Origin: Polaribacter sp.
Lineage (GTDB): Bacteria; Bacteroidota; Bacteroidia; Flavobacteriales; Flavobacteriaceae
Assembly: GCA_029250685.1 (NCBI GenBank)
Contig: JAQXEU010000060.1
Span: 41,091 to 105,090 of the forward strand
Reading direction: 5' to 3'
Length of the DNA stretch: 64,000 nt
Part shown: positions 1 to 8,549 of the stretch, in pieces
Layout: each line of letters opens with the position of its first letter
Numbering within the stretch: the first letter of the stretch is position 1
Notes under the pieces: generated by a model
Seen by the model: only the letters and a program-made list of their open reading frames with translations
Told to the model about the DNA's origin: nothing
Databases searched by the model: none
Made by a program: the position numbers and the translations under genes

Positions 1-563
1 AATACATAGAAAAAACCTTAAAAGGTGATTCTAATGCTTTTGCTTTCTTAATTGATAAGTATAAAGACATGGTTTTTACGTTGGCAATAAAAATGGTTAA
101 GAGTATAGAGGAAGCAGAAGAAGTTTCGCAAGATGCTTTTTTAAAAGCATATAAATATTTGCCTAAATTTAAAGGCGAATCTAAATTTTCTACCTGGTTG
201 TATAAAATTGCATATCATACAAGTTTAGATGCTATTAGTAAAAATGCAAAACATAGAAATAATGTTGCAATTGATGAAATTACAGTAAATTATATATCAT
301 CCGTAGAAACTATTTTAGACGGAATAGAACGTGACGAAAGAGCAGAAGTAATAAACGATTGTTTAGAACAATTGCCAGAAGATGAAAAAGCAATTTTATT
401 GTTTTTCTATTTTAAAGAGTTAAGTTTGAAAGAAATTATCGCCATCACAGATATGAGCGAGGCAAACGTAAAAGTAAAATTACATAGAGCGCGTAAGAAA
501 TTATTGAGCATTGTAAAAAACACAGTAGAACCAGAATTAATTAGTCATTATGGGAGAAAATAA
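1..563 (+). CDS. ECF RNA polymerase sigma factor (5' end outside window)
   Basis: Sigma-70 family extracytoplasmic-function factor that would direct RNA polymerase to a small regulon. The ORF track starts at an internal Met at base 69, but the frame is open from base 3 (YIEKTLKGDSNAF then the tracked protein), so the true start lies upstream of the window. Region 2 is seen in EEAEEVSQDAFLKAYKYLPKF and the following FSTWLYKIAYHTSLD. Region 4 with its helix-turn-helix is near the C-terminus (LSLKEIIAITDMSEANVKVK then LHRARKKL). The next gene overlaps it by 14 bp and is likely its membrane-bound partner. Confidence 0.93.
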   Translation, partial: YIEKTLKGDSNAFAFLIDKYKDMVFTLAIKMVKSIEEAEEVSQDAFLKAYKYLPKFKGESKFSTWLYKIAYHTSLDAISKNAKHRNNVAIDEITVNYISSVETILDGIERDERAEVINDCLEQLPEDEKAILLFFYFKELSLKEIIAITDMSEANVKVKLHRARKKLLSIVKNTVEPELISHYGRK

Positions 564-963
564 ACAAATAAAAGAAATAGATGCTTTCACAAAAAAGTAT
601 GTAAAAGAAATTAAAACTGAAACTCCATCTTTAGATTTTACTTCAAATTTAATGAAGTCTATTCAGCAATTAGATGCCGTTAAAAGCGTAACTGTATACA
701 AACCATTGATTTCTAAAAAAGCGTGGCTTGTTGTTTTTGCAGCTATTGTTGCAATACTATTTATTCCATTTAACTCTTCAGAAAAAGCATTGTTTACTTT
801 ACCAGAGATGAATTTTTCGTTTTTTGAAAAATTAAATTTCTCAGGAATGTTTCAAAGCGTAAGTGTTTCTAACACTACCTTTGTGGTTGCATTGGTATTT
901 GGATTACTATTAACAATTCAAATAGTATATTTAAAAGGATTCTTTGAAAAACGATTGAATTAA
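550..963 (+). CDS. Predicted membrane protein paired with the ECF sigma factor
   Basis: A 137-aa protein that I do not recognise at family level. It has a charged cytoplasmic N-terminus of about 55 residues, then two hydrophobic segments (around AWLVVFAAIVAILFIPF, residues 57-73, and TTFVVALVFGLLLTIQIVYL, residues 108-127). The start overlaps the end of the sigma gene by 14 bp, so the two are translationally coupled. Position and topology suggest an anti-sigma factor or anti-sigma-like regulator. No zinc-binding ZAS motif (HxxxCxxC) is present, so this role is inference from context. Confidence 0.8.
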   Translation: MGENKQIKEIDAFTKKYVKEIKTETPSLDFTSNLMKSIQQLDAVKSVTVYKPLISKKAWLVVFAAIVAILFIPFNSSEKALFTLPEMNFSFFEKLNFSGMFQSVSVSNTTFVVALVFGLLLTIQIVYLKGFFEKRLN

Positions 964-1811
964 TCAGAAACTAAAGCTAAATAGTTTCCTTTTTTATTTA
1001 CTAATATTCTTGAAATATTATTGAATTTGTTTTTTGGGAATGTGTGAAAAATCTTCCAATCTTTATCTATTGTAGGATTGAATTTCATTAGCGTATTTCC
1101 AACAGCCATTAGTAAAGTTCCATCTGGTAACCAGCAAATATCTTCTTTTTTACCAGCAGTTTTTATAATTGTTCTTCTTTCTTGATTTCTAGGATTAAAT
1201 GTTTTTACTTCCCATTGTTCCTTTTCTTTACTAATGTAACTTACAAGTGAAGTGTTTGGAATGTGATGAACAGATCTACCTACTTTTTTCTCAATTGTTG
1301 TATTTTTTTTTGATTTTATATCGCTTACAATTAAATCTAAACCACCATCAACAATTACAACATTTACCGCTGTATTTTTATCATACCAAAAAGGATATGC
1401 AACTTTTAAGTCTGCAATGATTTCTGAGCTTTTCCCAGATTTGTAATTGTATTTGTAAAAGCGTTGTAAACCATCAATATCTAGACGAACAGCAGAAATG
1501 TCTTTAGATTTTGGAATACGTTGAGGTGAATATTCCCCACCATTTGGTGTGCTATTTATAAATTTTATTTTTCCATTTTTAATTGTGTATTCTGCAATGT
1601 CTGTTTGCTTATTTCTTGTTGATGAAAAAATGATTGATTTACTTGAATAGAAATGTGGTTGACTATCGTAACCAGGATTGTTAGAAATATTTTTTCCTTT
1701 TCCAATTGACCAATTTCCTTTGTCTTTAGTAATTTCAAATAAATATACTTCTGTGTTAGATTGTGCGAATGCAACAGTAGTTGCAAATAAAAAGAAGATT
1801 AGTTTTTTCAT
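960..1811 (-). CDS. Secreted TolB-like/PD40 beta-propeller protein
   Basis: A 283-aa protein with a clear signal peptide (MKKLIFFLFATTVAFAQ), so periplasmic or surface-exposed. The mature part has repeated blade-like segments such as SQPHFYSSKSIIFSSTRNKQ and DICWLPDGTLLMAVGN, typical of WD40-like/PD40 propellers (TolB C-terminal family). No catalytic residues are evident. A binding or scaffolding role is likely but the ligand is unknown. The gene converges on the membrane protein upstream, overlapping its end by 4 bp, and its ATG overlaps the stop of the preceding small lipoprotein gene (ATGA). Confidence 0.8.
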   Translation of the reverse strand: MKKLIFFLFATTVAFAQSNTEVYLFEITKDKGNWSIGKGKNISNNPGYDSQPHFYSSKSIIFSSTRNKQTDIAEYTIKNGKIKFINSTPNGGEYSPQRIPKSKDISAVRLDIDGLQRFYKYNYKSGKSSEIIADLKVAYPFWYDKNTAVNVVIVDGGLDLIVSDIKSKKNTTIEKKVGRSVHHIPNTSLVSYISKEKEQWEVKTFNPRNQERRTIIKTAGKKEDICWLPDGTLLMAVGNTLMKFNPTIDKDWKIFHTFPKNKFNNISRILVNKKGNYLALVSD

Positions 1812-1996
1812 TTTTTGTCTTTTAATTCTAAAATTGTGTATCTTAAGTTTTCTGTAAATTCATACATTACCGTTTGCTCAAATCCAACTAAATGCCACCT
1901 TCCAATCACAGTGTTTTCTTCTGGCAAACTATCTTCATTTGTAGAACAACTAAAAAAACTTGATGTAAGAACTAGGAATAAAAGTATTTTTCTCAT
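1808..1996 (-). CDS. Short lipoprotein, probable truncated lipocalin-like protein
   Basis: A 62-aa protein with a lipoprotein signal ending in SSFFSCS, so the Cys at about residue 17 would be lipidated. The rest (VIGRWHLVGFEQTVMYEFTE) looks like the first strands of the lipocalin-like domain common in flavobacterial lipoproteins of about 120-140 aa. The reading frame then stops after LELKDKK, so only the N-terminal third of such a domain is present. Its stop overlaps the ATG of the PD40 gene. It may be a decayed gene remnant that now couples translation to the downstream gene. The family assignment is tentative. Confidence 0.55.
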   Translation of the reverse strand: MRKILLFLVLTSSFFSCSTNEDSLPEENTVIGRWHLVGFEQTVMYEFTENLRYTILELKDKK

Positions 1997-2043
1997 AAGC
2001 TGTAAATCTATTGAAAATAGTTAGAAGTAGAAAACTTAATTTC

Positions 2044-2325
2044 TTATGAAATTACCTCCGGATAAAAACCCTCAGCAATTGCACCAACTGCTAATGTAAT
2101 CCACAAAAGAAAAATTGCTAAGACTATTTTTGCTACATAATGAATTGAAAAACCAAGATTTTTTTTAATGATTTTATTTGCATTCGGAACGTAAATAAAT
2201 GAAATCAACATAAAAGCAACGCCTAAAAGCTGGTCATTTCCTCTCAAAATATTTAAAACTCCGATGATAAAAATGATAAATCCGAAAATTCTGCTTACTA
2301 AATTGAAAAACACTTTTGATTCCAT
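2044..2325 (-). CDS. Small integral membrane protein, unknown function
   Basis: A 93-aa hydrophobic protein with about three membrane segments (FGFIIFIIGVLNIL, LGVAFMLISFIYVP, YVAKIVLAIFLLWITLAVGA). No recognisable catalytic motif. It sits alone on the minus strand between the small lipoprotein and htpG. The hairpin and half-repeat at 2357-2426 separate it from htpG, so it is probably transcribed on its own. Function unknown. Confidence 0.65.
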   Translation of the reverse strand: MESKVFFNLVSRIFGFIIFIIGVLNILRGNDQLLGVAFMLISFIYVPNANKIIKKNLGFSIHYVAKIVLAIFLLWITLAVGAIAEGFYPEVIS

Positions 2326-2356
2326 TTACTTCATTAATTGAAATCTAATTTACAAA

Positions 2357-2390
2357 AAAAAACCTCCCTGTTTTCACAAAGAGGTTTTGG
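2357..2390 (-). terminator. Intrinsic terminator after htpG
   Basis: Inverted repeat AAAACCTC (2359-2366) and GAGGTTTT (2381-2388) with a 14-nt loop. Read on the minus strand it is followed by a run of T (the A-run at 2354-2362 of the plus strand). It lies about 90 bp past the htpG stop codon. Confidence 0.75.
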
Positions 2391-2403
2391 ATTTTTATAA
2401 ATA

Positions 2404-2426
2404 CCTTCGACTGCGCTCAAGGTGAC
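2404..2426. repeat. Half copy of a dispersed palindromic repeat (TCGACTGCGCTC core)
   Basis: CCTTCGACTGCGCTCAAGG followed by TGAC. It shares the 12-nt core TCGACTGCGCTC (2407-2418) with the second half of the 57-bp element at 38547-38603. Here the flanks are CCT/AGG instead of GGTC/GACC, so the stem is kept although its sequence changed. It lies in the htpG 3' intergenic region. Confidence 0.7.
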
Positions 2427-2476
2427 ATTAAATTCATGACTTTTCTAAAAATCTAATCATCCAAAAATCTAACAAT

Positions 2477-4384
2477 CTATTTTACTAGTTCGTAAGAACG
2501 TTTTATAAAGTTTGTCAACTCTTCACCATGTAACAAGTTTTGAGATAACTTAGCTAAATCAAAAGATTGTTTAATTAAACGCTCTTGTTTTTTAGCCGTT
2601 TTGGTGTTTAAAATCTCACCAACTAAAGGATGGTTAGTATTTACAACCAAATTGTACATATCTGGCATGTTTCCCATTCCCATCATTCCGCCACCAGTTG
2701 CGCTCATTTCTTTCATTCTACGCATAAATTCTGGAACTGTAATGATAAACGGAGAAGCATCAGAGTCCATAGATTCTAATTGCACCGTATACGTTTCTTT
2801 AGGAACAGCAGCTTCAATAATTGGCTTTAATGTTTCTTTTTCTTCGTCAGATAATTTAGAAATAACGGTGTCGTCTTTCTTAATTAAATTATCAATATGA
2901 TCAGAATCTACACGTGTAAATTTTAATTTTTCATTGCTACCTTCTAATTTCTGAATTAAGTGTCCGACAATTGGAGAGTCTAATAATAACACTTCGTATC
3001 CTTTTGCTTTAGCATCTTGAATATAACTGTGTTGTGCGTCTTTATGTGAAGCATACAAAATGATTTGAGTTCCATCTTTATCAGTTTGTGCATCTTTTGT
3101 TTTTTCTTTTAATTCTTCTAAATTGAAAAAAGTATTATCTACAGTAGGATACAATGCAAAGTTTTTCGCCTTGTCAAAGAATTTATCGTCAGATAACATT
3201 CCGTATTCAATAATTACTTTGATATCGTTCCATTTTTGTTCAAAATCTTTACGATTGTTTTTGTACAGAGAATTTAACTTGTCTGCAACTTTCTTAGTAA
3301 TATAACCCGAGATTTTCTTTACAGCTCCATCTGCTTGTAAGCCAGATCTAGAAACATTTAATGGAATGTCTGGAGAATCAATTACACCTTTTAGCATTTG
3401 TAAGAAATCAGGAACAATTCCTTCTACATTATCCGTTACAAAAACTTGATTTTGGTACAATTGAATCTTATCTTTTTGCATATCCATATTCGGACTTAAC
3501 TTCGGGAAATATAAAATTCCAGTTAAGTTAAACGGATAATCAACATTTAAATGAATGTGAAATAAAGACTCTTCAAATTGCATTGGATACAATTCTCTGT
3601 AGAAATTTTTATAATCTTCATCTTCTAGATCAGCAGGTTTTTTTGTCCAAGCCGGAACTGTATTGTTGATGATATTATCTACATCGATTTGTTTGTGTGG
3701 CTCTGTAGTTTCTTTACCATCTTTGTCGGTTGTAGTTTTTGGCGTAAAGGTTGGATCGTTTTCTTGTTTCATTCCAAATTTAATTGGAACTTGATTAAAA
3801 CGATTGTATTTATTTAATAAACCAGAGATTTTAGAATCTTCTAAAAAGTCTAAAGAATCTTCTGCAATGTGTAAAACAATTTCAGTTCCTCTTTCAGTTT
3901 TAGCATCTTCAACCAATGTATATTCTGGCGAACCATCACAACTCCATTTTACAGCAGTTTCATCTTTAAAAGATTTAGTAATGATGTCTACTTTTTCTGC
4001 AACCATAAAAGCAGAATAAAAACCTAAACCAAAGTGACCAATTACACCAGTGTCGTTTTTGTCGTCTTTATATTTTTCTAAAAACTCTTCCGCTCCTGAA
4101 AAAGCAATTTGGTTGATGTATTTTTCAACTTCATCACCAGTCATTCCTAAACCGTTGTCTTTAATAGAAAGCGTTTTGTTGTCTTTGTCAATGCTGATTT
4201 CAATTTTAGCATCTCCTAATTCTACTTTTGCTTCACCAATAGAAATTAAGTGTTTTAGTTTTGTAGTTGCGTCTGTTCCGTTAGAAATTAATTCACGTAA
4301 AAATATTTCGTGATCAGAATACAAGAATTTTTTAATTAACGGAAAAATGTTTTCTACCGATACATTAATGTTTCCTTTACTCAT
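2477..4384 (-). CDS. htpG: Molecular chaperone HtpG (Hsp90 family)
   Basis: Cytoplasmic ATP-dependent homodimeric Hsp90 chaperone of 635 aa, full length for bacterial HtpG. The N-terminal GHKL ATPase domain shows the ATP-contacting segments EIFLRELISNGTDATTKLKH, IKDNGLGMT and GVIGHFGLGFYSAFMVA. The middle domain runs to about residue 510 and includes SPDIPLNVSRSGLQ with its conserved Arg. The C-terminal dimerisation domain carries a Met-rich loop (MKEMSATGGGMMGMGNMPDM). It is monocistronic, transcribed away from the FabH-type gene, and ends in an intrinsic terminator. I saw no CIRCE operator upstream. Confidence 0.98.
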   Translation of the reverse strand: MSKGNINVSVENIFPLIKKFLYSDHEIFLRELISNGTDATTKLKHLISIGEAKVELGDAKIEISIDKDNKTLSIKDNGLGMTGDEVEKYINQIAFSGAEEFLEKYKDDKNDTGVIGHFGLGFYSAFMVAEKVDIITKSFKDETAVKWSCDGSPEYTLVEDAKTERGTEIVLHIAEDSLDFLEDSKISGLLNKYNRFNQVPIKFGMKQENDPTFTPKTTTDKDGKETTEPHKQIDVDNIINNTVPAWTKKPADLEDEDYKNFYRELYPMQFEESLFHIHLNVDYPFNLTGILYFPKLSPNMDMQKDKIQLYQNQVFVTDNVEGIVPDFLQMLKGVIDSPDIPLNVSRSGLQADGAVKKISGYITKKVADKLNSLYKNNRKDFEQKWNDIKVIIEYGMLSDDKFFDKAKNFALYPTVDNTFFNLEELKEKTKDAQTDKDGTQIILYASHKDAQHSYIQDAKAKGYEVLLLDSPIVGHLIQKLEGSNEKLKFTRVDSDHIDNLIKKDDTVISKLSDEEKETLKPIIEAAVPKETYTVQLESMDSDASPFIITVPEFMRRMKEMSATGGGMMGMGNMPDMYNLVVNTNHPLVGEILNTKTAKKQERLIKQSFDLAKLSQNLLHGEELTNFIKRSYELVK

Positions 4385-4484
4385 AATATATATGTTTTTA
4401 GATTTTGTATTAGTATTAATAATTTGGAAATGTAATAGTCAAAAAAAATACCAAAAGAAGATTTGTGACAAACTGACATAAAAA

Positions 4485-4510
4485 AACGTCAATAAAAATA
4501 TATTGACGTT
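4485..4510. repeat. Perfect 10-bp inverted repeat between the htpG and fabH starts
   Basis: AACGTCAATA (4485-4494), 6-nt spacer AAAATA, TATTGACGTT (4501-4510). It lies about 100 bp upstream of htpG and 123 bp upstream of the FabH gene. Read on the minus strand it is followed by a run of T and could act as a terminator for transcripts entering htpG. Alternatively it is a protein-binding dyad. It does not match CIRCE. Confidence 0.6.
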
Positions 4511-4557
4511 CATTTTAGTTTGGTTATAGTTGTTTGTAATTTTTGTAAACCACTTAC

Positions 4558-4590
4558 TTTGTAAAGATATAAATAAATTTAGTAGATTTG
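4558..4590 (+). promoter_or_regulatory. Candidate promoter of the FabH-type gene
   Basis: Bacteroidota-type promoter: TTTG at 4558-4561, 21 nt, then TAGATTTG at 4583-4590 (consensus TAnnTTTG). The predicted transcript start is about 35 nt before the ATG at 4634. Confidence 0.65.
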
Positions 4591-4633
4591 AAACACTAAA
4601 TTTACAATTCAATAAAATAAGACATATAAAATT

Positions 4634-5641
4634 ATGTATAATTCAAAAATAACAGGTTTAGGTTATTACGTTCCAGAGAATGTGGTTACAAATGATGACT
4701 TAAAAGAATTCATGGAAACTTCTGATGAATGGATTCAAGAAAGAACAGGAATTAAAGAAAGAAGATGGATTGATCCAAAAACGGGAGATACAACCGCAGT
4801 AATGGGAGCAAAAGCTTCTGAAATTGCAATTGAACGTGCAGGGTTAACAAAAGATGATATCGATTTTATTGTGTTTGCAACCTTAAGTCCAGATATGTAT
4901 TTTCCTGGAGGTGGAGTTCAAATTCAAGATTTATTAGAAATGCCAACAATTGGCGCATTAGATGTTCGTAATCAATGTTCTGGTTTTATTTATGCGATGT
5001 CTGTTGCAGATCAATTTATAAAAACAGGAATGTATAAAAACATTTTAGTTATTGGCGCAGAAAATCATTCTGGTGGTTTAGAAAAATCAACTAGAGGAAG
5101 AAATGTCTCTGTGATTTTTGGTGATGGAGCTGGAGCAGCAATTTTATCTAGAACTGATGAAGAAGGAAAAGGGATTTTATCTTCTCACTTACATTCTGAA
5201 GGAAAACATGCAAAAGAGTTGGCATTAATTGGCCCTTCAACTTCTCGTTGGGTTCCAGAAATTTTGGAAGCAAATGATCCTGAAGATGTTTCTTATTATC
5301 CTTATATGAATGGACAATTTGTGTTTAAACATGCAATTGGGCGTTTTTCTGAAGCAATTGTTGAAGGTTTAGAAAAAAACGGTTTACAGAAAGATGATAT
5401 TGATATGTTAATTCCGCATCAAGCAAATTTACGTATCGCACAATTTATCCAAAAGAAATTTCAGTTAAGTGATGATCAAGTTTTTAATAATATAATGAAG
5501 TACGGAAATACAACAGCTGCTTCTGTAATTATTGCATTAACTGAAGCATGGGAATTGGGTAAAATAAAAGACAATGATTTAGTTGTGTTAGCTGCTTTTG
5601 GTAGTGGGTTTACATGGGGTTCTGTAGTGATTCGTTGGTAG
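4634..5641 (+). CDS. fabH: 3-oxoacyl-ACP synthase III family protein (FabH-type)
   Basis: Thiolase-fold condensing enzyme of 335 aa that joins an acyl-CoA starter to malonyl-ACP to begin fatty acid synthesis. The catalytic triad is visible: Cys in VRNQCSGFIYA (about residue 115), His in LIPHQANLRIAQ (about 262) and Asn in KYGNTTAASV (about 292). The N-terminal FMETSDEWIQERTGIKERRW is diagnostic of the KAS III/HMG-CoA-synthase-like group. Bacteroidota often carry two such enzymes, one beside plsX-rpmF; this stand-alone copy may be the second, with different starter specificity. It ends at a strong terminator. Confidence 0.9.
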   Translation: MYNSKITGLGYYVPENVVTNDDLKEFMETSDEWIQERTGIKERRWIDPKTGDTTAVMGAKASEIAIERAGLTKDDIDFIVFATLSPDMYFPGGGVQIQDLLEMPTIGALDVRNQCSGFIYAMSVADQFIKTGMYKNILVIGAENHSGGLEKSTRGRNVSVIFGDGAGAAILSRTDEEGKGILSSHLHSEGKHAKELALIGPSTSRWVPEILEANDPEDVSYYPYMNGQFVFKHAIGRFSEAIVEGLEKNGLQKDDIDMLIPHQANLRIAQFIQKKFQLSDDQVFNNIMKYGNTTAASVIIALTEAWELGKIKDNDLVVLAAFGSGFTWGSVVIRW

Positions 5642-5660
5642 GTTATAGCATTAAAACAAT

Positions 5661-5692
5661 AAAAAAACCGAAGCAAAATGCTTCGGTTTTTT
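5661..5692 (+). terminator. Bidirectional intrinsic terminator between fabH and the TonB receptor
   Basis: AAAACCGAAGC / GCTTCGGTTTT hairpin with a short AAAAT loop, an A-run before and a T-run after it. It lies 20 bp after the fabH stop and 37 bp before the stop of the convergent receptor gene, so it can serve both. Confidence 0.9.
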
Positions 5693-5728
5693 GTTTTCAA
5701 ATAATAGATACTTGGTTTTAGGTGTTTG

Positions 5729-8089
5729 TTATATAAAACCTCCACCTTGTTTTTCGTTTTTATCTCTGTTTCTTCTACTTTTAGCTTTGTTTTTTCCGCC
5801 ACCAAATCTGTAGTTAAATCCTAAGAAAACTGATTGATTGTCTCCTTGAAATTGTCCATTTTGTGTAAATGGAATAGTTGAGTTGAATTTAAATTTTGCA
5901 GAATTAAAAATATCATTTACTCTAAACGTGATGCTTCCTTTTCCTTCTAATACTCTATAACTAGCGCCAGAAGCAATCATCCACATTGGAGATACATCAA
6001 ATTGTAAATTCTTATTTGCGTCTCTGTACATTCCAAATAATTGGACTCTTAAGTTTTTTGTTGCAGTAAAACTATTACTAATTCTAACATTAAAAGCGTT
6101 ATTCGTAACTTCTGTTTGTGTGTTTGAAACAATCCCTTTTAACGTCTGAGAATAAAAATCTAAACTAGCATTTACTCTCCACCAGTTTGCAACCTTATAA
6201 TTTGAAGATGCTTCAAAACCATATCTGTTGTTACCATCAAAATTCGAATCAGATTTTATTTGTTTTGTATTTGTTGGATCTGTAGTGTCTTTATATAAAA
6301 CTGTTGAGATTTCATCATTTACTCTTCTAAAGAATGTCCCAAATGTTACTGATCCACCTTTAATCTGTCTTGTGTAATTTACTTCAAAAGAGTTTGTAAA
6401 TTGAGGTAATAAATCCGGGTTTCCTAAAGAAGTGATTAATGGTGTACTCCATTCTCTTATCGGATTTACTTGTTGTATTGATGGTCTATCAACTCTTCTA
6501 CTGTAGCTCAATTGAAATTGATTTTTTTCAGAAGGCGTATATGTAAAAAACGCTGATGGATAAATACTAAATATACTATTTGTATATGGTGAAGATGGCT
6601 TTGTTTCTTCATTAAACACTCCGTCTACATTATATTGCTCAAAACGCGCACCAACTTGCATAGTTACTTTATTAAATTTATGACCATAATTGACATAGGC
6701 AGAGAGCATTTGTCTGTCATAACTAAATGAAGAATTTAATGCGTTTGTGTTTTTATTTGTGTTTTCAGTTTTATTGATTCTAATTTCTGTTCCTAATTCT
6801 AGTTTTCCGTTTTTTGAAATTGGATTTGTATAATCAATGTTAAAAAGTGTGTTACTTCTTTCGTTTCCAATGTTTTCAGTTCCTGTATTTCTAACTGCGT
6901 ATTCTGGAGAATCTGAATTAGAATATGTAGCTTCTAATTCTAAATTATGTCCTTTCTTATCAAAATCTACTTTGTAATTTAGATTGTAAACTCCAGATGT
7001 GTTTCCTCCAGAGTCTGAAGTAAATGGTGCATCAATTAATAAATTATTATTGGTGTCATAAACTTTCGTTCGACCAGATCCAAAACCATCAGCAAAATTT
7101 TGAGTAGTATAAAAAGACAATGTGTTTTTATCATTGATATAAATATCTGCTCCAAATTTTAATAAATGAGTCTTGTTAAGATTATCAAAATTAAAACGTT
7201 GTGTAGAAGCATTTGCACCAGTTCTAGTTACATTTCCAAAGTTGTTTTGCTCTCTGTTATTATAACCGTAATTAGTGTAAAAGTTTACTTTACCCGTTTT
7301 GTAATTCATATCTAAAGAACCATTGTAACTCGTGTAAGTTGCTTGTGTAACACCTGTGTTTACTGAACCATTAAAGCCAATGTTTGCTTTTTTATTTAAA
7401 ATAATATTTACAATTCCACTCATTCCTTCTGGATTGTATTTCGCAGACGGATTTGTAATTAATTCAATGCTTTTTATTGATGAAGACGGAATTTGTTGCA
7501 ACAATTGTGCAGTGCTAATATTTGTAGGTTTTCCATCAACCAACACTCTAACATTACTGTTTCCACGTAAACTTAAAGCTCCAGTTTGACTGTCTACACT
7601 TAAGGATTGAACGTTGTTTAATAGTTCTGAAGCAGTTGCTCCAGCAGCGGTTAAATCTTTACCAACATTGATAACTTTTCTGTCGATTTTTTGAATAACA
7701 GTAGAAAGTTCTGCTCTAATTTCAACTTCGTCTAACATTGCACTGTCTTCTGCTAACGAAATCGTTCCAAGGTTTTGTCTAAAACTTCCTCTTTTGATGT
7801 TAATTTTTTTAGAGTATGTTTTGTATCCAATAAATTGAATTTCAATTACACTAACTCCTTCTGGAATATCTTTAACTTTAAAATTTCCGTCTAAATCGGT
7901 AATTCCTCCAGTAATAATTTTCTTATCGATATCTCTAATTACAATATTTACATAAGGCAATGTTTCTGTTGTTTCTTGGTCGATTACTTTTCCAGAAATT
8001 GTTCCTGGTTTTGCAATTTTACTTTTGTCTAACTGTGCGTAAGAGCCAACACTAATTGTTAAAACAAAAAGTAGTATTAATTTTTTCAT
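5729..8089 (-). CDS. TonB-dependent receptor-like outer membrane beta-barrel protein
   Basis: A 786-aa outer membrane protein with signal peptide (MKKLILLFVLTISVGSYAQ). Residues about 30-110 form a carboxypeptidase regulatory-like/CNA-B domain (GTISGKVIDQETTETLPYVN). A plug-like region follows (VGKDLTAAGATASELLNNVQ, LRGNSNVRVLVDGKP). The rest is an outer-membrane beta-barrel of the OMP_b-brl type (SYSRRVDRPSIQQVNPIREW). The C-terminus is unusual: after the final barrel strand (FLGFNYRFGGG) there is a basic, Gly-rich tail (KNKAKSRRNRDKNEKQGGGFI) instead of a terminal aromatic residue. No SusD partner is adjacent, so the substrate is unknown. This family often contributes to efflux, peptide or metal handling. 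Confidence 0.9.
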   Translation of the reverse strand: MKKLILLFVLTISVGSYAQLDKSKIAKPGTISGKVIDQETTETLPYVNIVIRDIDKKIITGGITDLDGNFKVKDIPEGVSVIEIQFIGYKTYSKKINIKRGSFRQNLGTISLAEDSAMLDEVEIRAELSTVIQKIDRKVINVGKDLTAAGATASELLNNVQSLSVDSQTGALSLRGNSNVRVLVDGKPTNISTAQLLQQIPSSSIKSIELITNPSAKYNPEGMSGIVNIILNKKANIGFNGSVNTGVTQATYTSYNGSLDMNYKTGKVNFYTNYGYNNREQNNFGNVTRTGANASTQRFNFDNLNKTHLLKFGADIYINDKNTLSFYTTQNFADGFGSGRTKVYDTNNNLLIDAPFTSDSGGNTSGVYNLNYKVDFDKKGHNLELEATYSNSDSPEYAVRNTGTENIGNERSNTLFNIDYTNPISKNGKLELGTEIRINKTENTNKNTNALNSSFSYDRQMLSAYVNYGHKFNKVTMQVGARFEQYNVDGVFNEETKPSSPYTNSIFSIYPSAFFTYTPSEKNQFQLSYSRRVDRPSIQQVNPIREWSTPLITSLGNPDLLPQFTNSFEVNYTRQIKGGSVTFGTFFRRVNDEISTVLYKDTTDPTNTKQIKSDSNFDGNNRYGFEASSNYKVANWWRVNASLDFYSQTLKGIVSNTQTEVTNNAFNVRISNSFTATKNLRVQLFGMYRDANKNLQFDVSPMWMIASGASYRVLEGKGSITFRVNDIFNSAKFKFNSTIPFTQNGQFQGDNQSVFLGFNYRFGGGKNKAKSRRNRDKNEKQGGGFI

Positions 8090-8140
8090 AATTGTATTTT
8101 AAATTGTTTTGATTTGATGTTAGGTAGACGAGAGGTTTCT

Positions 8141-8148
8141 TATATTTG
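8141..8148 (+). promoter_or_regulatory. Candidate -7 box of the CoA-binding protein gene
   Basis: TATATTTG matches TAnnTTTG, 38 nt before the ATG at 8187. The nearest upstream TTTG lies 24 nt away, slightly long for a -33 element, so the promoter is only moderately supported. Confidence 0.5.
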
Positions 8149-8186
8149 TTACCAGTATTAACATTCTTTAACGTAATATTATCAAA

Positions 8187-8549
8187 ATGAATACATCTAC
8201 TTTAGTACTTGGAGCGTCCGAAAACACTGAGCGTTACTCGAATAAAGCAATACATAAATTAAGAGCAAATAAAATTGAGGTTTTTGCAATAGGAGCAAAA
8301 AAAGGAATTGTTTTAGGCGTAGATATCGAAGTTGAAAAGAAGTTTTTTAAAAATGTAGATACCGTAACTTTATATCTAAATTCGACGAGGCAAAAAGAAT
8401 ATTATAAGTATGTTTTAGAGTTGAATCCAAGACGTGTGATTTTTAATCCTGGAACAGAAAATTTAGAGTTTGAAAACTTATTAAAAGAAAACGGAATTGA
8501 AACTGAAATTGCTTGTACTTTGGTACTATTAAGTATCAATCAATATTAG
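8187..8549 (+). CDS. CoA-binding domain protein (YccU-like)
   Basis: A 120-aa single-domain Rossmann-fold protein of the CoA_binding_2 family. The nucleotide-binding start is TLVLGASENTERYSNKAIH, then GAKKG, and the C-terminal half contains RVIFNPGTENLEFENLLKEN, corresponding to the conserved NPGTEN segment. These proteins bind CoA or a related nucleotide, but the cellular role is not established. The gene converges on rnz, overlapping its 3' end by 4 bp. Confidence 0.88.
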   Translation: MNTSTLVLGASENTERYSNKAIHKLRANKIEVFAIGAKKGIVLGVDIEVEKKFFKNVDTVTLYLNSTRQKEYYKYVLELNPRRVIFNPGTENLEFENLLKENGIETEIACTLVLLSINQY

